Below the pieces are notes generated by a model that saw nothing but the letters and a program-made list of their open reading frames with translations, was not told the origin of the DNA and did no database searches. Positions 53,612 to 61,922 of a DNA stretch of 64,000 nucleotides are shown in pieces. Source of the stretch: Bacillota bacterium. GTDB taxonomy: Bacteria; Bacillota; Clostridia; Lachnospirales; Lachnospiraceae. The stretch spans positions 1 through 64,000 of the forward strand of contig JAEZZO010000004.1 of the NCBI GenBank assembly GCA_023418475.1, given 5' to 3'. Position 1 is the first letter of the stretch. The number at the start of each line of letters is the position of its first letter. The translations under genes and the position numbers were made by a program.

Positions 53612-53622
53612 ATACCGGGCAT
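53612..53622. other. attR core
   Basis: ATACCGGGCAT, identical to the attL core at 35150-35160. The bases after it continue the cpaF reading frame exactly (Gly-His then Asp-Gly-Ser). Confidence 0.9.
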
Positions 53623-53964
53623 GATGGATCTTTATCCACCGGACATGCCAACTCACCTGCTGATATGTTGAGTAGGTTGGAATCGCTGGTTCTTTTGGGA
53701 GCAGAAATCCCGCTTCCGGCAGTACGTCGGCAAATAGCGTCTGCAATTGATATCATTGTTCAATTAGGAAGATTAAGAGATCGGTCAAGAAGATTACTGG
53801 AAATAACGGAAGTACTTAATTGTACTAATAATGAGATTATGCTGAGCCAGCTCTACTTATTTGAAGAGCAGGGAGAAGAAAATGGCAGAGTAACCGGAGA
53901 ATTTGTGAAAGTGAATGACTTATGCAGAACAGAAAAGCTTAAACGTGCCGGTATTGAATTATGA
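53612..53964 (+). pseudogene. cpaF: CpaF/TadA pilus ATPase, 3' part
   Basis: The last ~113 native codons of the pilus ATPase, from 'DGSLSTGHANSPADMLSRLE' to the stop at 53964. This part holds the His box (STGHANS), an Arg-rich 'RRQIASAIDIIVQLGRLRD' and the C-terminal wheel region. It lacks a start codon with a ribosome binding site in the integrated state, so it is silent unless the element excises. Confidence 0.93.
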
Positions 53965-54162
53965 TCCTAAAAAAATCATTAGGTTTCAAGATATATGTAA
54001 ATATAATATAATTAGTAATGTTAATCAAAATACATTTAATAATATACGCAATATAAAATAAGCAAGAAGGCAACAACGAAAACCGCGTATGCGCATGGAT
54101 TATTTAAAATAGATTTATCCAATAGATATTGAATTCCGTTTAAATTGAGGATGAGGTATAAG

Positions 54163-54906
54163 ATGATGAAAGATTATAATAAATACAAATTCTCTATCAA
54201 AGAAAATATTCGATATATTATGCAGGGATCAGCTTTTTCAGCTATACTTGGACTGCTTTTTTACCAGAGCTTTATTGGAATTCTATTATTGTCCCCATTG
54301 GTATACTTTTATAGAAGAAATAAAGCAAGGGAACTGATGAATAATCGAAAATGGAAGTTGAATTTGGAATTCAGAGATGGCATAGCAGCCTTATCAGCGG
54401 CTTTGGAAACCGGATATTCTGCTGAGAATGCTTTCAAGGAGGCATATAGGGACCTATATCAGATTTATGATAAAAAATCCATGATATTACAGGAATTTGC
54501 TTATATCATAAACCAAATACACATGAATATTGCTATTGAAGAAGCGCTTGGTAACTTCGGGGAACGTACCGGGATCGAGGATATTCAAAGCTTTGCAGAA
54601 GTGTTTGGAACAGCGAAGAGAACCGGTGGGGACTTAATGAATGTTATTAAAATTACAAGTAATATTATTAACGATAAAATTGAAGTAAAAAGAGATATTA
54701 TCACACTGCTGACAGCAAAACGACTGGAAGCAAATATCATGAAAGTCGCACCTCTCATAATACTTATTTATTTATCTTTATCATCTCCGGGTTTTTTAAG
54801 CCCTCTGTACCATAATATCATGGGAATTTCAGTGATGAGTGTTTTTCTTCTTTGTTATCTTGCAGCTTTTCTGATAATCGGTAAAATAATTGCAATCGAA
54901 GTATAA
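54163..54906 (+). CDS. tadB: TadB-like pilus assembly membrane protein (T2SF)
   Basis: A protein of 247 residues with membrane segments near 20-50 and at the C-terminus (two, about 190-245) and a cytoplasmic helical T2SF domain ('FRDGIAALSAALETGYSAEN', 'FAEVFGTAKRTGGDLMNVI'). It forms the inner-membrane platform of the Flp pilus with the protein encoded next. It is shorter than many TadB proteins, with little N-terminal extension. GAGG 6 bases before the ATG at 54163 fixes the start. Confidence 0.85.
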   Translation: MMKDYNKYKFSIKENIRYIMQGSAFSAILGLLFYQSFIGILLLSPLVYFYRRNKARELMNNRKWKLNLEFRDGIAALSAALETGYSAENAFKEAYRDLYQIYDKKSMILQEFAYIINQIHMNIAIEEALGNFGERTGIEDIQSFAEVFGTAKRTGGDLMNVIKITSNIINDKIEVKRDIITLLTAKRLEANIMKVAPLIILIYLSLSSPGFLSPLYHNIMGISVMSVFLLCYLAAFLIIGKIIAIEV

Positions 54907-54922
54907 TAAGGGAGGATATTCT

Positions 54923-56431
54923 ATGCTGATTTTTAATATATTACTTCTGCTCATTTTTTTTGCGGGTTTTTTGATCACTCGAAATCATTCACCTGATATA
55001 TGGAAGGAAATCGATAAAAAGGAACATAAGCTATTTGTTTTATATCCGCTGGCAGATTGGATCATAACAAAGCTTGGATTAGAGAATTTCTTGCAGCATA
55101 AAACAAAGGTAACAGATTCTATCAAAGCACTCTATGTAACGGCGAAAACCAAGCAATTGCAAAGGCTTTATTGGTGTAGTCGAATTGCTGTAATCATAAT
55201 GATAATCGTATTGTTTAATTTTCTATCCCTTCTGGGACAATTGGCAAATCTAAATTCATCCCCTATTTATGATGGTAAATATTTAACACGTCCGATGCAT
55301 GGGAGTGGCAGTTCCGAAGTAGAGCTGAAGGTTGAAATACATAAAACAGAAAAATCAGAGGCATCAAAGGAAGACAAATATCCGCAGTATCAGGATATTA
55401 CAGTCAATGTATCGGAGCAGAATTATACGAAGGAAGAGCTTGAGCAAGTATTCGAAAAATCCATACAGTATTTAAGGACGAAAGTATTGGGAAATAATAA
55501 ATCGCCTGAACAAATTTATGAAAAACTTAATTTCATTTCTTCTGTACCAGGAACAGGGGTAACGGCTGCTTGGCAGCCGGAGGACTTTGAACTTATTTTA
55601 TCTGATGGCACAATTAATAATGAGAATGTGACAGAAGAGGGGATTAGAACGGCTGTTACGGTAATTCTATCCTGTCAGAAGCAACAGAACAGATATAGCA
55701 TACCATTTCTTATTCTGCCCAAAAGGGTGAGTGAGGAGGAGACACTGCAAAAAGCTTTGGAAGAACAACTCCATTCTTATGATGAGAAAACAGCGGACAA
55801 GGAATACCTGGAGCTGCCGGGAATTTTAGGGAATTACAAACTTACATGGGAGGATAAACTTGAGAGAAGTAATATCACATTATTTTTCACAGGAATAATT
55901 TTTGCGGTAGTATGTTGGATTTATGCAGACCGAGAACTAGATAACAGGATGAAGAAGCGAAAAGATCAGATGTTGATGGATTATCCTGAGATTATTAATA
56001 AATTTACGCTCCTCATTAATGCCGGAATGACCGTGAGGCAGGCGTGGAATAAAATAGCAGAAGATTATAAAAGTAAATTAGAGCAAAAGAAGGTTACAAA
56101 ACGGTATGCCTATGAGGAAATGCTTGTGACGGTAAATGAACTTAATCTGGGGCAAGCTGAGAACCAAGCTTATGAACAATATGGAAGAAGAGTTGGTTTA
56201 ATTTCCTACATTAAATTTAGTTCATTAATTTCACAAAATATAAAAAAAGGGACTAGAGGCTTTACTGAACAGCTCATGAAGGAGGCGGCAATAGCTTTTG
56301 AAGAGAGGAAGGATATTGCTAAAAGATTGGGGGAAGAGGCTGGAACTAAGCTGCTTATTCCAATGATGGTTATGCTAATTATTGTATTTCTAATTATTAT
56401 GTATCCGGCATTTATGTCTTTTCATGCATAA
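54923..56431 (+). CDS. tadC: TadC-like pilus assembly membrane protein with large inserted domain
   Basis: A protein of 502 residues. The C-terminal ~180 residues are the T2SF domain ('DYPEIINKFTLLINAGMTVR', 'SLISQNIKKGTRGFTEQLMKE' in part) with a final membrane segment. Between membrane segments near 86-108 and 303-325 lies a ~200-residue extracytoplasmic region of unknown fold. This insert is absent from ordinary TadC proteins. GGAGG precedes the ATG at 54923, and the gene follows tadB by 16 bases. Confidence 0.82.
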   Translation: MLIFNILLLLIFFAGFLITRNHSPDIWKEIDKKEHKLFVLYPLADWIITKLGLENFLQHKTKVTDSIKALYVTAKTKQLQRLYWCSRIAVIIMIIVLFNFLSLLGQLANLNSSPIYDGKYLTRPMHGSGSSEVELKVEIHKTEKSEASKEDKYPQYQDITVNVSEQNYTKEELEQVFEKSIQYLRTKVLGNNKSPEQIYEKLNFISSVPGTGVTAAWQPEDFELILSDGTINNENVTEEGIRTAVTVILSCQKQQNRYSIPFLILPKRVSEEETLQKALEEQLHSYDEKTADKEYLELPGILGNYKLTWEDKLERSNITLFFTGIIFAVVCWIYADRELDNRMKKRKDQMLMDYPEIINKFTLLINAGMTVRQAWNKIAEDYKSKLEQKKVTKRYAYEEMLVTVNELNLGQAENQAYEQYGRRVGLISYIKFSSLISQNIKKGTRGFTEQLMKEAAIAFEERKDIAKRLGEEAGTKLLIPMMVMLIIVFLIIMYPAFMSFHA

Positions 56432-56615
56432 GAGGAAGTGTAAATCAGCTGATGGCGGTTAATACTTTTTCGATGAGCAGAAAGGAAAGTGAGGAAATGC
56501 CAAAGGACGGAAGAAAGGATTAGAGCACATGAACGAGTAAAAGCACAAGTGCGAGTAAAAGGATAAAAAAATACCTTATAAAAAGACTGAAAAATACGGA
56601 AGGAAATGAATCGTT

Positions 56616-56834
56616 ATGAGCAAAGGAAAAGAAAAAATTAATAATTTTTATTGGAAGATTGCAACGAAACAATTAGATGGTATTGGTGTAATTGAAATAA
56701 TTTTAATTCTGGTAATAATTATAGGATTAGTATTAATTTTCAGAAATCAGATAGAAGCTTTGATGAAAGTTGCTTTTCAATCTATTAGAGATGATGCAGG
56801 TAATATAGGAGTGGATATTAACGTGGACAAATAG
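56616..56834 (+). CDS. flp: Flp1-like pilin
   Basis: A protein of 72 residues: a positively charged start, then 'GIGVIEIILILVIIIGLVLI', a Glu at position 5 of the hydrophobic segment as in type IVb pilins. It would be cut by the A24 peptidase encoded at 60814 and assembled into the pilus. Clostridial Tad loci carry this Flp1-like type. Confidence 0.85.
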   Translation: MSKGKEKINNFYWKIATKQLDGIGVIEIILILVIIIGLVLIFRNQIEALMKVAFQSIRDDAGNIGVDINVDK

Positions 56835-57014
56835 AAAGTATGCTAACGATAAACAAAGCTGAGTCTTGCAAAAGCTCTCTCCTATATAATTTAAGATATC
56901 ATGATTTAGAATTATAATCGGGAGTATAAAAAAAGGAAGCGATATATAGTATACATAAAGGTATAAATCTTAATCACACTCTTTGCAAATATATTTGTGC
57001 AAACAGGCGTAGAA

Positions 57015-59552
57015 ATGGATATAAAAATGAAACAATTACTACATAAAAACGAATCAAATGCCTCCATCACAGTATTTCTCAGCCTGGTCTTACTGCTGAT
57101 ACTGTCCTTTCTTTTTACACTCACAGAAGGAGCAAGAATAAGCACCGCAAAGGTTGAAGCAGAACGTGCCCTGTCGACAGCGATGGATTCTGTTTTAGCA
57201 GAATATTATGGACCTTTATGGGAGGAGTATCATATTTTTGGGTTTTACGCCGGGAAGGGTGGGGAAAGCGACCGAAAAGTTCTGATGGAAGGAAAGCTTA
57301 CAGATTATATGTCGTATACCTTTGAGCCAGATAAAAATATCAATCTTATGGAGAAACCTGTCAATAAGGAACTGTTTCATCCATCCTTGAAATCGGTAAA
57401 AATAACAGAGGAAACCATGCTGATGGATTACAATGGTAAACTTTTAATTAACGAAGCCGTAGAGTATATGAAATACCGGGAAATCGGAAATGGTGTAGAA
57501 CAGCTTCTAAGTAAATTATCATTGCTGGAAACACCGCAAAAAGTAAGTTATCTTTGTAAAGAAAGCCAGAAGGCTGCAGAAAAGCTGGTGGAGATTGATA
57601 AAGGAATATTAAGACTGATGGAGCTCTTGGATGGACTTAAAACAAGTAAACAGGGCATCGTGGTAACAAGAAGCGGTGCTCTCAAAACAGAAGAATATTT
57701 TGTAAAAAAAATATGCTTTTCAGAAATTAGTGCACAAGCAGTTGGTATTAATCAGAGCCAGGTTTTTCAGGCGTTGAGAAACCAATACGTCAATCCGGAT
57801 TATTATTTTAACACGATTAGTAATAATATAGAGGCGGTAAGAAATATTGATATTCAGATAAGCTATGCGCAAGCTCAGGAACAGGCAATTATCAGAAGCA
57901 TGGAAGCGCAGCAGACAAGATTAATCCCATTATATAATGCTAGTAAAATGACAAATGGAATCATTAAGCAGATTGAAGCAATATACAATACCATAAATAA
58001 TATGGGAAATATCTTAAGCAGACTAGCTGATCAGGAAAGGGAGCTGCAGGCTAGTAAAGCCTGGTATATCAACAATATATTAGAAGCGAAGAATAATATA
58101 TATAGATTAATATCAGAAATAAAACCACTTATTGTAGAAACACAATCTACTCTGGATGATATTTTATTTAAGACAGAGACAGCGGCTCCGGTTATAAAAC
58201 AGTATGAAGAGGTTCTGAATGCAGGAAAAGAACTGATTGGGGAGAATATCTATGCGGGACTGGAAGAAAATCTAAATGAAATGAAACGCTATGTTACTGT
58301 GGAAGGAGGCAGTTATAATTTTAGAGGGATGAAAACTATTTTGCAAAAAAATTTTCAGGTTCTGACTCAAGTTGAAGGTATTCTAATGCAATCAGAAAAT
58401 CTACTATCTGTAGCTTCCTATCTGGATGCGGAACGAACCTTTGATAATGCAAAAAGCATTCTAAAGGGATACCAAACGAATGGACTCACTTTAGATTATA
58501 GTACTTTAGTGCTGGATAAATCATCAGAAGATAATCCGATTAGTAAAATTAAAAATATATTACAATCAGGTATTTCGGGTATGGTGATGGATCCATCTAA
58601 AATATCAAAACAAAAGCTTCCGGCAAAGACACTACCCTCTGATATAGCAGCTATCATGCAAGAAAATAGTGATTATCTGGAAAAAATTCGTAACTTTTTT
58701 GGAAGTATAGTGCTGAGGAGTGATGTTTCGGGGACGGATAGTTTGTTTGAAAGCTTTGGAGATGGAATGCAGGTTTATTCCATAATTGGTAATAGCATTA
58801 ATCAATTAGCAGAACATATTCTCTATCAGCAGTATCTGAAAGAGCATTATGGATTATTTTCTGCAAAGGAGGTTACAGGAGGTAAGCCAACCGTTCTAGC
58901 CTATGAACTGGAATATCTTCTTGTTGGAAAACAATCAGATCAGGAAAATATAAATTCGGTTATATCAAGAATTGTATTACTCAGAACAATTTTAGATTTT
59001 ACCAGTATATTAGGGGATAGTACTAGGCGAAATGAAGCAAAGGCTGCAGCCGCGGCAATTGTTGGATTTACGGGATTGCCGGTACTGGTTGGAATAACAC
59101 AGGTGTTAATTTTACTGGCATGGTCTTTTGCAGAAGCTTTATTAGATGTTAGTATACTCATGATGGGAAAAACAGTTCCTATTCTGAAGAAGAAAGTGTC
59201 TCTGGAATTATATGAGATATTTTTGATAAACAGAACCTATCTTACCTCAAAAGCAGAAAAAGTATCGAATACAAATGAATTATCCTTGTCTTATCAGGAT
59301 TATCTAAGATTATTTCTCTTAATGAAGGAGAAAAGGGAATTGGCATTCCGATCCATGGATTTGATGCAGGAGAATATTAACATAAGGTATAAAGAAGATG
59401 CATTTACATTATCAAATTGTATATATGGATACAAAACGAGAGCGGAATTTTCAATTGCTTCAAAATTCACCGCATTTTCCTTTGTCAGACGACACCTGAC
59501 GTCAGATGAATCAGGTTATTGCTTCACTGCAGAAGCGGAAAATTGTTATTAA
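57015..59552 (+). CDS. DUF5702 family pilus-locus protein
   Basis: A protein of about 845 residues. It opens with an N-terminal membrane segment in the style of Tad-associated pseudopilins ('NASITVFLSLVLLLILSFLF'). 'GARISTAKVEAERALSTAMD', 'LAEYYGPLWEEYHIFGFYAG' and a long, helical extracytoplasmic region follow. A second hydrophobic stretch lies near residues 680-710. DUF5702 proteins are regular members of Lachnospiraceae Tad loci and may be surface or minor pilus proteins. The start is uncertain: ATG at 57015 or 57027. Confidence 0.8.
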   Translation: MDIKMKQLLHKNESNASITVFLSLVLLLILSFLFTLTEGARISTAKVEAERALSTAMDSVLAEYYGPLWEEYHIFGFYAGKGGESDRKVLMEGKLTDYMSYTFEPDKNINLMEKPVNKELFHPSLKSVKITEETMLMDYNGKLLINEAVEYMKYREIGNGVEQLLSKLSLLETPQKVSYLCKESQKAAEKLVEIDKGILRLMELLDGLKTSKQGIVVTRSGALKTEEYFVKKICFSEISAQAVGINQSQVFQALRNQYVNPDYYFNTISNNIEAVRNIDIQISYAQAQEQAIIRSMEAQQTRLIPLYNASKMTNGIIKQIEAIYNTINNMGNILSRLADQERELQASKAWYINNILEAKNNIYRLISEIKPLIVETQSTLDDILFKTETAAPVIKQYEEVLNAGKELIGENIYAGLEENLNEMKRYVTVEGGSYNFRGMKTILQKNFQVLTQVEGILMQSENLLSVASYLDAERTFDNAKSILKGYQTNGLTLDYSTLVLDKSSEDNPISKIKNILQSGISGMVMDPSKISKQKLPAKTLPSDIAAIMQENSDYLEKIRNFFGSIVLRSDVSGTDSLFESFGDGMQVYSIIGNSINQLAEHILYQQYLKEHYGLFSAKEVTGGKPTVLAYELEYLLVGKQSDQENINSVISRIVLLRTILDFTSILGDSTRRNEAKAAAAAIVGFTGLPVLVGITQVLILLAWSFAEALLDVSILMMGKTVPILKKKVSLELYEIFLINRTYLTSKAEKVSNTNELSLSYQDYLRLFLLMKEKRELAFRSMDLMQENINIRYKEDAFTLSNCIYGYKTRAEFSIASKFTAFSFVRRHLTSDESGYCFTAEAENCY

Positions 59553-59582
59553 TGAGGCTAATGCATTCTTATTTATAAAAAA

Positions 59583-59731
59583 ACAGCGGGTTGGGATGTC
59601 CGCTCTTCTATCATAAGAACTCTTATTAATATCTATAAAACAAAAAAACAAATTAATCTCTCCAGGAAATCATTTGCTTTTAGGAATCAAATTCATTTCT
59701 TTATTAGAAGAACGGACATCCTAGCCCGCTG
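59583..59731. repeat. inverted repeat between DUF5702 and TadE-like genes
   Basis: 26-base arms (59583-59608 and 59706-59731) match at 23 of 26 positions around a 97-base centre. It is too long and far apart for a simple terminator, though it would fold. It may be a non-autonomous insertion or a transcript-processing signal. No other copy was noticed in the window. Confidence 0.7.
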
Positions 59732-59888
59732 GTTACATAACTCCGCTGGATTAATAAATATTGGTTATGATATATAAGTTAAGCCCTACAAAAACACAAA
59801 AAGAAATACGCATTAAGCAGAATAAGGTTTTTGGTTTATCATATTTGAATGCAAAGTAGATATTGATTTTATAATAGGGAGTATAAAG

Positions 59889-60779
59889 GTGTTAAATAAG
59901 ACCTCTGATAAACTTCATAAAGAGAAGATATACAGCCAGGAAGCGTCCTTAACGGTAGAAGCTGCCCTGGTTATGCCGATCTTCCTCTATTTTATATTGG
60001 CATTTCTATATGTTATACAGATTTTTACATTACAGGAACGTATTCAAGCAGAAATGACCAAGATGGGGTTGGAGCTATCTAAAAGTGCTTATTTTTATAA
60101 GGATTTTCCTGACATAGGGGAAGCGCTGGAGTTTGATAAATCAATATTCGGAAGTGAATTTGATACGATAGCTAACAAGACGATTGATCATGTGATTAGC
60201 GGAAGTTCTCTAAAGTTGTATGCGATAAGTTTTTTAGATCAGTACTGGGTTAATAAATCTTGTATAAAAAATGGTTTTCAAGGAATTGATTTTTTCAGTT
60301 CCAGTATCAGAAATGATGAGGACTGCATAGATATTGTCCTAAAATATAAAATTCATATTCCTGTAAAAATATTTGTAATAAAAGATATCAATATGCTTCA
60401 ACGCGTCAGACTCAGAGCCTGGACCGGACACCAGGTGGCAGCAGCTTATGAAGCAGAAACAGGTAATGAAGACGAAATGGTCTATGTTGCTAGGACCGGC
60501 AAAGTATATCACAAGAGTGCGGAATGCTCACATATAAAACTGTCTGTCAGAGCTGTGCAGGGTATACCGCATGAGCTACGTAACAATAACGGTGCGAAAT
60601 ATAAAAGGTGTGAAGAATGCTGCAAAGGAGCAAATGTTGAAAATTCGGTGTATTATATTACCTCTGAGGGTACAAGGTATCATACAAAAAGAGACTGTCA
60701 TACGATAAAACGGGATGTGCAGAAAATACCAATCACAAAGGTCGGTGATAGAAGACCATGTTCAAGATGCTATAAATAG
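59889..60779 (+). CDS. TadE-like pseudopilin with duplicated Cys motif
   Basis: A protein of 296 residues. 'SLTVEAALVMPIFLYFILAF' near residues 20-40 is the TadE-type signal and membrane segment. The C-terminus has two copies of a module: 'VYVARTGKVYHKSAECSHIK' ... 'YKRCEECCKG', then 'YYITSEGTRYHTKRDCHTIK' ... 'RPCSRCYK'. Each has Tyr-His, a single Cys and a CxxC pair, likely a small metal- or disulfide-stabilised domain. The start is GTG with GGGAG 9 bases before. It sits in the pilin part of the Tad locus. Confidence 0.82.
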   Translation: MLNKTSDKLHKEKIYSQEASLTVEAALVMPIFLYFILAFLYVIQIFTLQERIQAEMTKMGLELSKSAYFYKDFPDIGEALEFDKSIFGSEFDTIANKTIDHVISGSSLKLYAISFLDQYWVNKSCIKNGFQGIDFFSSSIRNDEDCIDIVLKYKIHIPVKIFVIKDINMLQRVRLRAWTGHQVAAAYEAETGNEDEMVYVARTGKVYHKSAECSHIKLSVRAVQGIPHELRNNNGAKYKRCEECCKGANVENSVYYITSEGTRYHTKRDCHTIKRDVQKIPITKVGDRRPCSRCYK

Positions 60780-60813
60780 CTTAGAGGCCGTAAGCGGCAG
60801 AAAGAGAAAAACA

Positions 60814-61245
60814 ATGGCTGAAACAATAATAAAAATTGCAATATTTATCATGCTACTTCTATGTGGAATACAAGATATTATAAAAAAGAAGGTAGCAATA
60901 TGGGTAATAATAGCAGGGGCTTTTGCAACGGCTGTATGTATACCGTTTTGCAGCTTAAGTAGCATACCGGGTAGAATAGGCGGAATAGCAGTGGGAGTAG
61001 CTGTGATAGTAATAAATCTTTCAACAGCCGGTAAGATAGGCATGGGAGATGCATTTCTACTTTGTGTAACAGGATTAGGATTAGGTTTTTGGGGAAACCT
61101 TGAACTATTTGCAATAGCGCTTCTTCTGGCAGCAATTGTTTCGATTATCCTGTTAATTCTGCGCCTGGCTGATAGAAAGAAAAGCATTCCGTTTATACCA
61201 TTTCTGTTTATTGGATATTTATTTATATTAATTGCAGATCGTTAG
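60814..61245 (+). CDS. A24 prepilin peptidase (TadV/CpaA-like)
   Basis: A membrane aspartic peptidase of 143 residues with about four hydrophobic segments. The second active-site motif is 'GKIGMGDAFLL' (GxGD) and the first Asp lies in 'CGIQDIIKKKV'. There is no N-terminal methyltransferase domain, as usual for Tad loci. It would process the Flp and TadE-like prepilins. I chose the ATG at 60814; an earlier in-frame start overlaps the preceding gene. Confidence 0.88.
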   Translation: MAETIIKIAIFIMLLLCGIQDIIKKKVAIWVIIAGAFATAVCIPFCSLSSIPGRIGGIAVGVAVIVINLSTAGKIGMGDAFLLCVTGLGLGFWGNLELFAIALLLAAIVSIILLILRLADRKKSIPFIPFLFIGYLFILIADR

Positions 61246-61253
61246 GGTGGCAT

Positions 61254-61877
61254 ATGATTACAAGTCAAACCTTGAAAAAGAAACAAGTTATGGAACATAG
61301 TAACAGAAAACTATATGCGGGAAGTATCACAGTTGAAGCTGCTTTTATTATGCCAATTGTAATTATGATAATTTTTGCCTTACTTTATCTGGCTTTTTAT
61401 CTGCATGATATCTGCAAAATCAGAGCAGAGACAGATCTTATTCTATTTAAAACGGGAATAACTATGAAACATGATGCAGCCATAGCAACTGGGGAAATAG
61501 TCTATGACAATATAACAGATAGAGGTGTATTTTATCTGCTTACAGGAAATACAGGTAAGGAAAAAACAGCAATCACGGATTTTCTTAGCCGAAAACTTTC
61601 GAAGGGATTACTTTTAGTTAATATTAAAGCGGTAAATGTGAATGTAGAACGAAGGAAGGTGACTGTGGCAGTTGAAGTTGACACTAAGGTATCACTACCT
61701 GGGATTAAGTATTTATTTCATTCATTGTCCAGAACAATGGTGGAGGGTGTTCAGCCGGTTCACAATCCTGCGGAGACAATTCGGTATACGGAGGTTATTC
61801 TAGATACAGGTTCTAAGATAAAAGGAATACACGAATTGAAGAAAAAAATTGAGGACCTTTTAAATTTGAATAATTAA
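61254..61877 (+). CDS. TadE-like pseudopilin
   Basis: A protein of 207 residues with 'AGSITVEAAFIMPIVIMIIF' as the TadE-type signal and membrane segment, followed by ~150 residues outside with a beta-rich look. It follows the peptidase gene by 8 bases. It should be a minor pilin or surface protein of the Tad system. Confidence 0.85.
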   Translation: MITSQTLKKKQVMEHSNRKLYAGSITVEAAFIMPIVIMIIFALLYLAFYLHDICKIRAETDLILFKTGITMKHDAAIATGEIVYDNITDRGVFYLLTGNTGKEKTAITDFLSRKLSKGLLLVNIKAVNVNVERRKVTVAVEVDTKVSLPGIKYLFHSLSRTMVEGVQPVHNPAETIRYTEVILDTGSKIKGIHELKKKIEDLLNLNN

Positions 61878-61922
61878 TAATACTAAAATACACCAAAATG
61901 TGTACCTGGGGGATATGAAGTA

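Larger units (their letters stand above)
35150..53622. mobile_element. integrated phage-satellite-like element in cpaF
   Basis: An element of about 18.46 kb bounded by an 11-base direct repeat. It carries a large serine recombinase next to attL and phage-type control genes (cI-like, ImmA-like, Cro-like). It also has a replisome organizer, DnaC-like loader, RinA-like regulators and AT-rich cargo with protease, TIR, PHP and peptidase genes. No terminase, portal, capsid, tail, relaxase or coupling protein was recognised. Size and content fit a phage-inducible island or a reduced prophage. Precise excision would restore the pilus ATPase gene. Confidence 0.9.
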
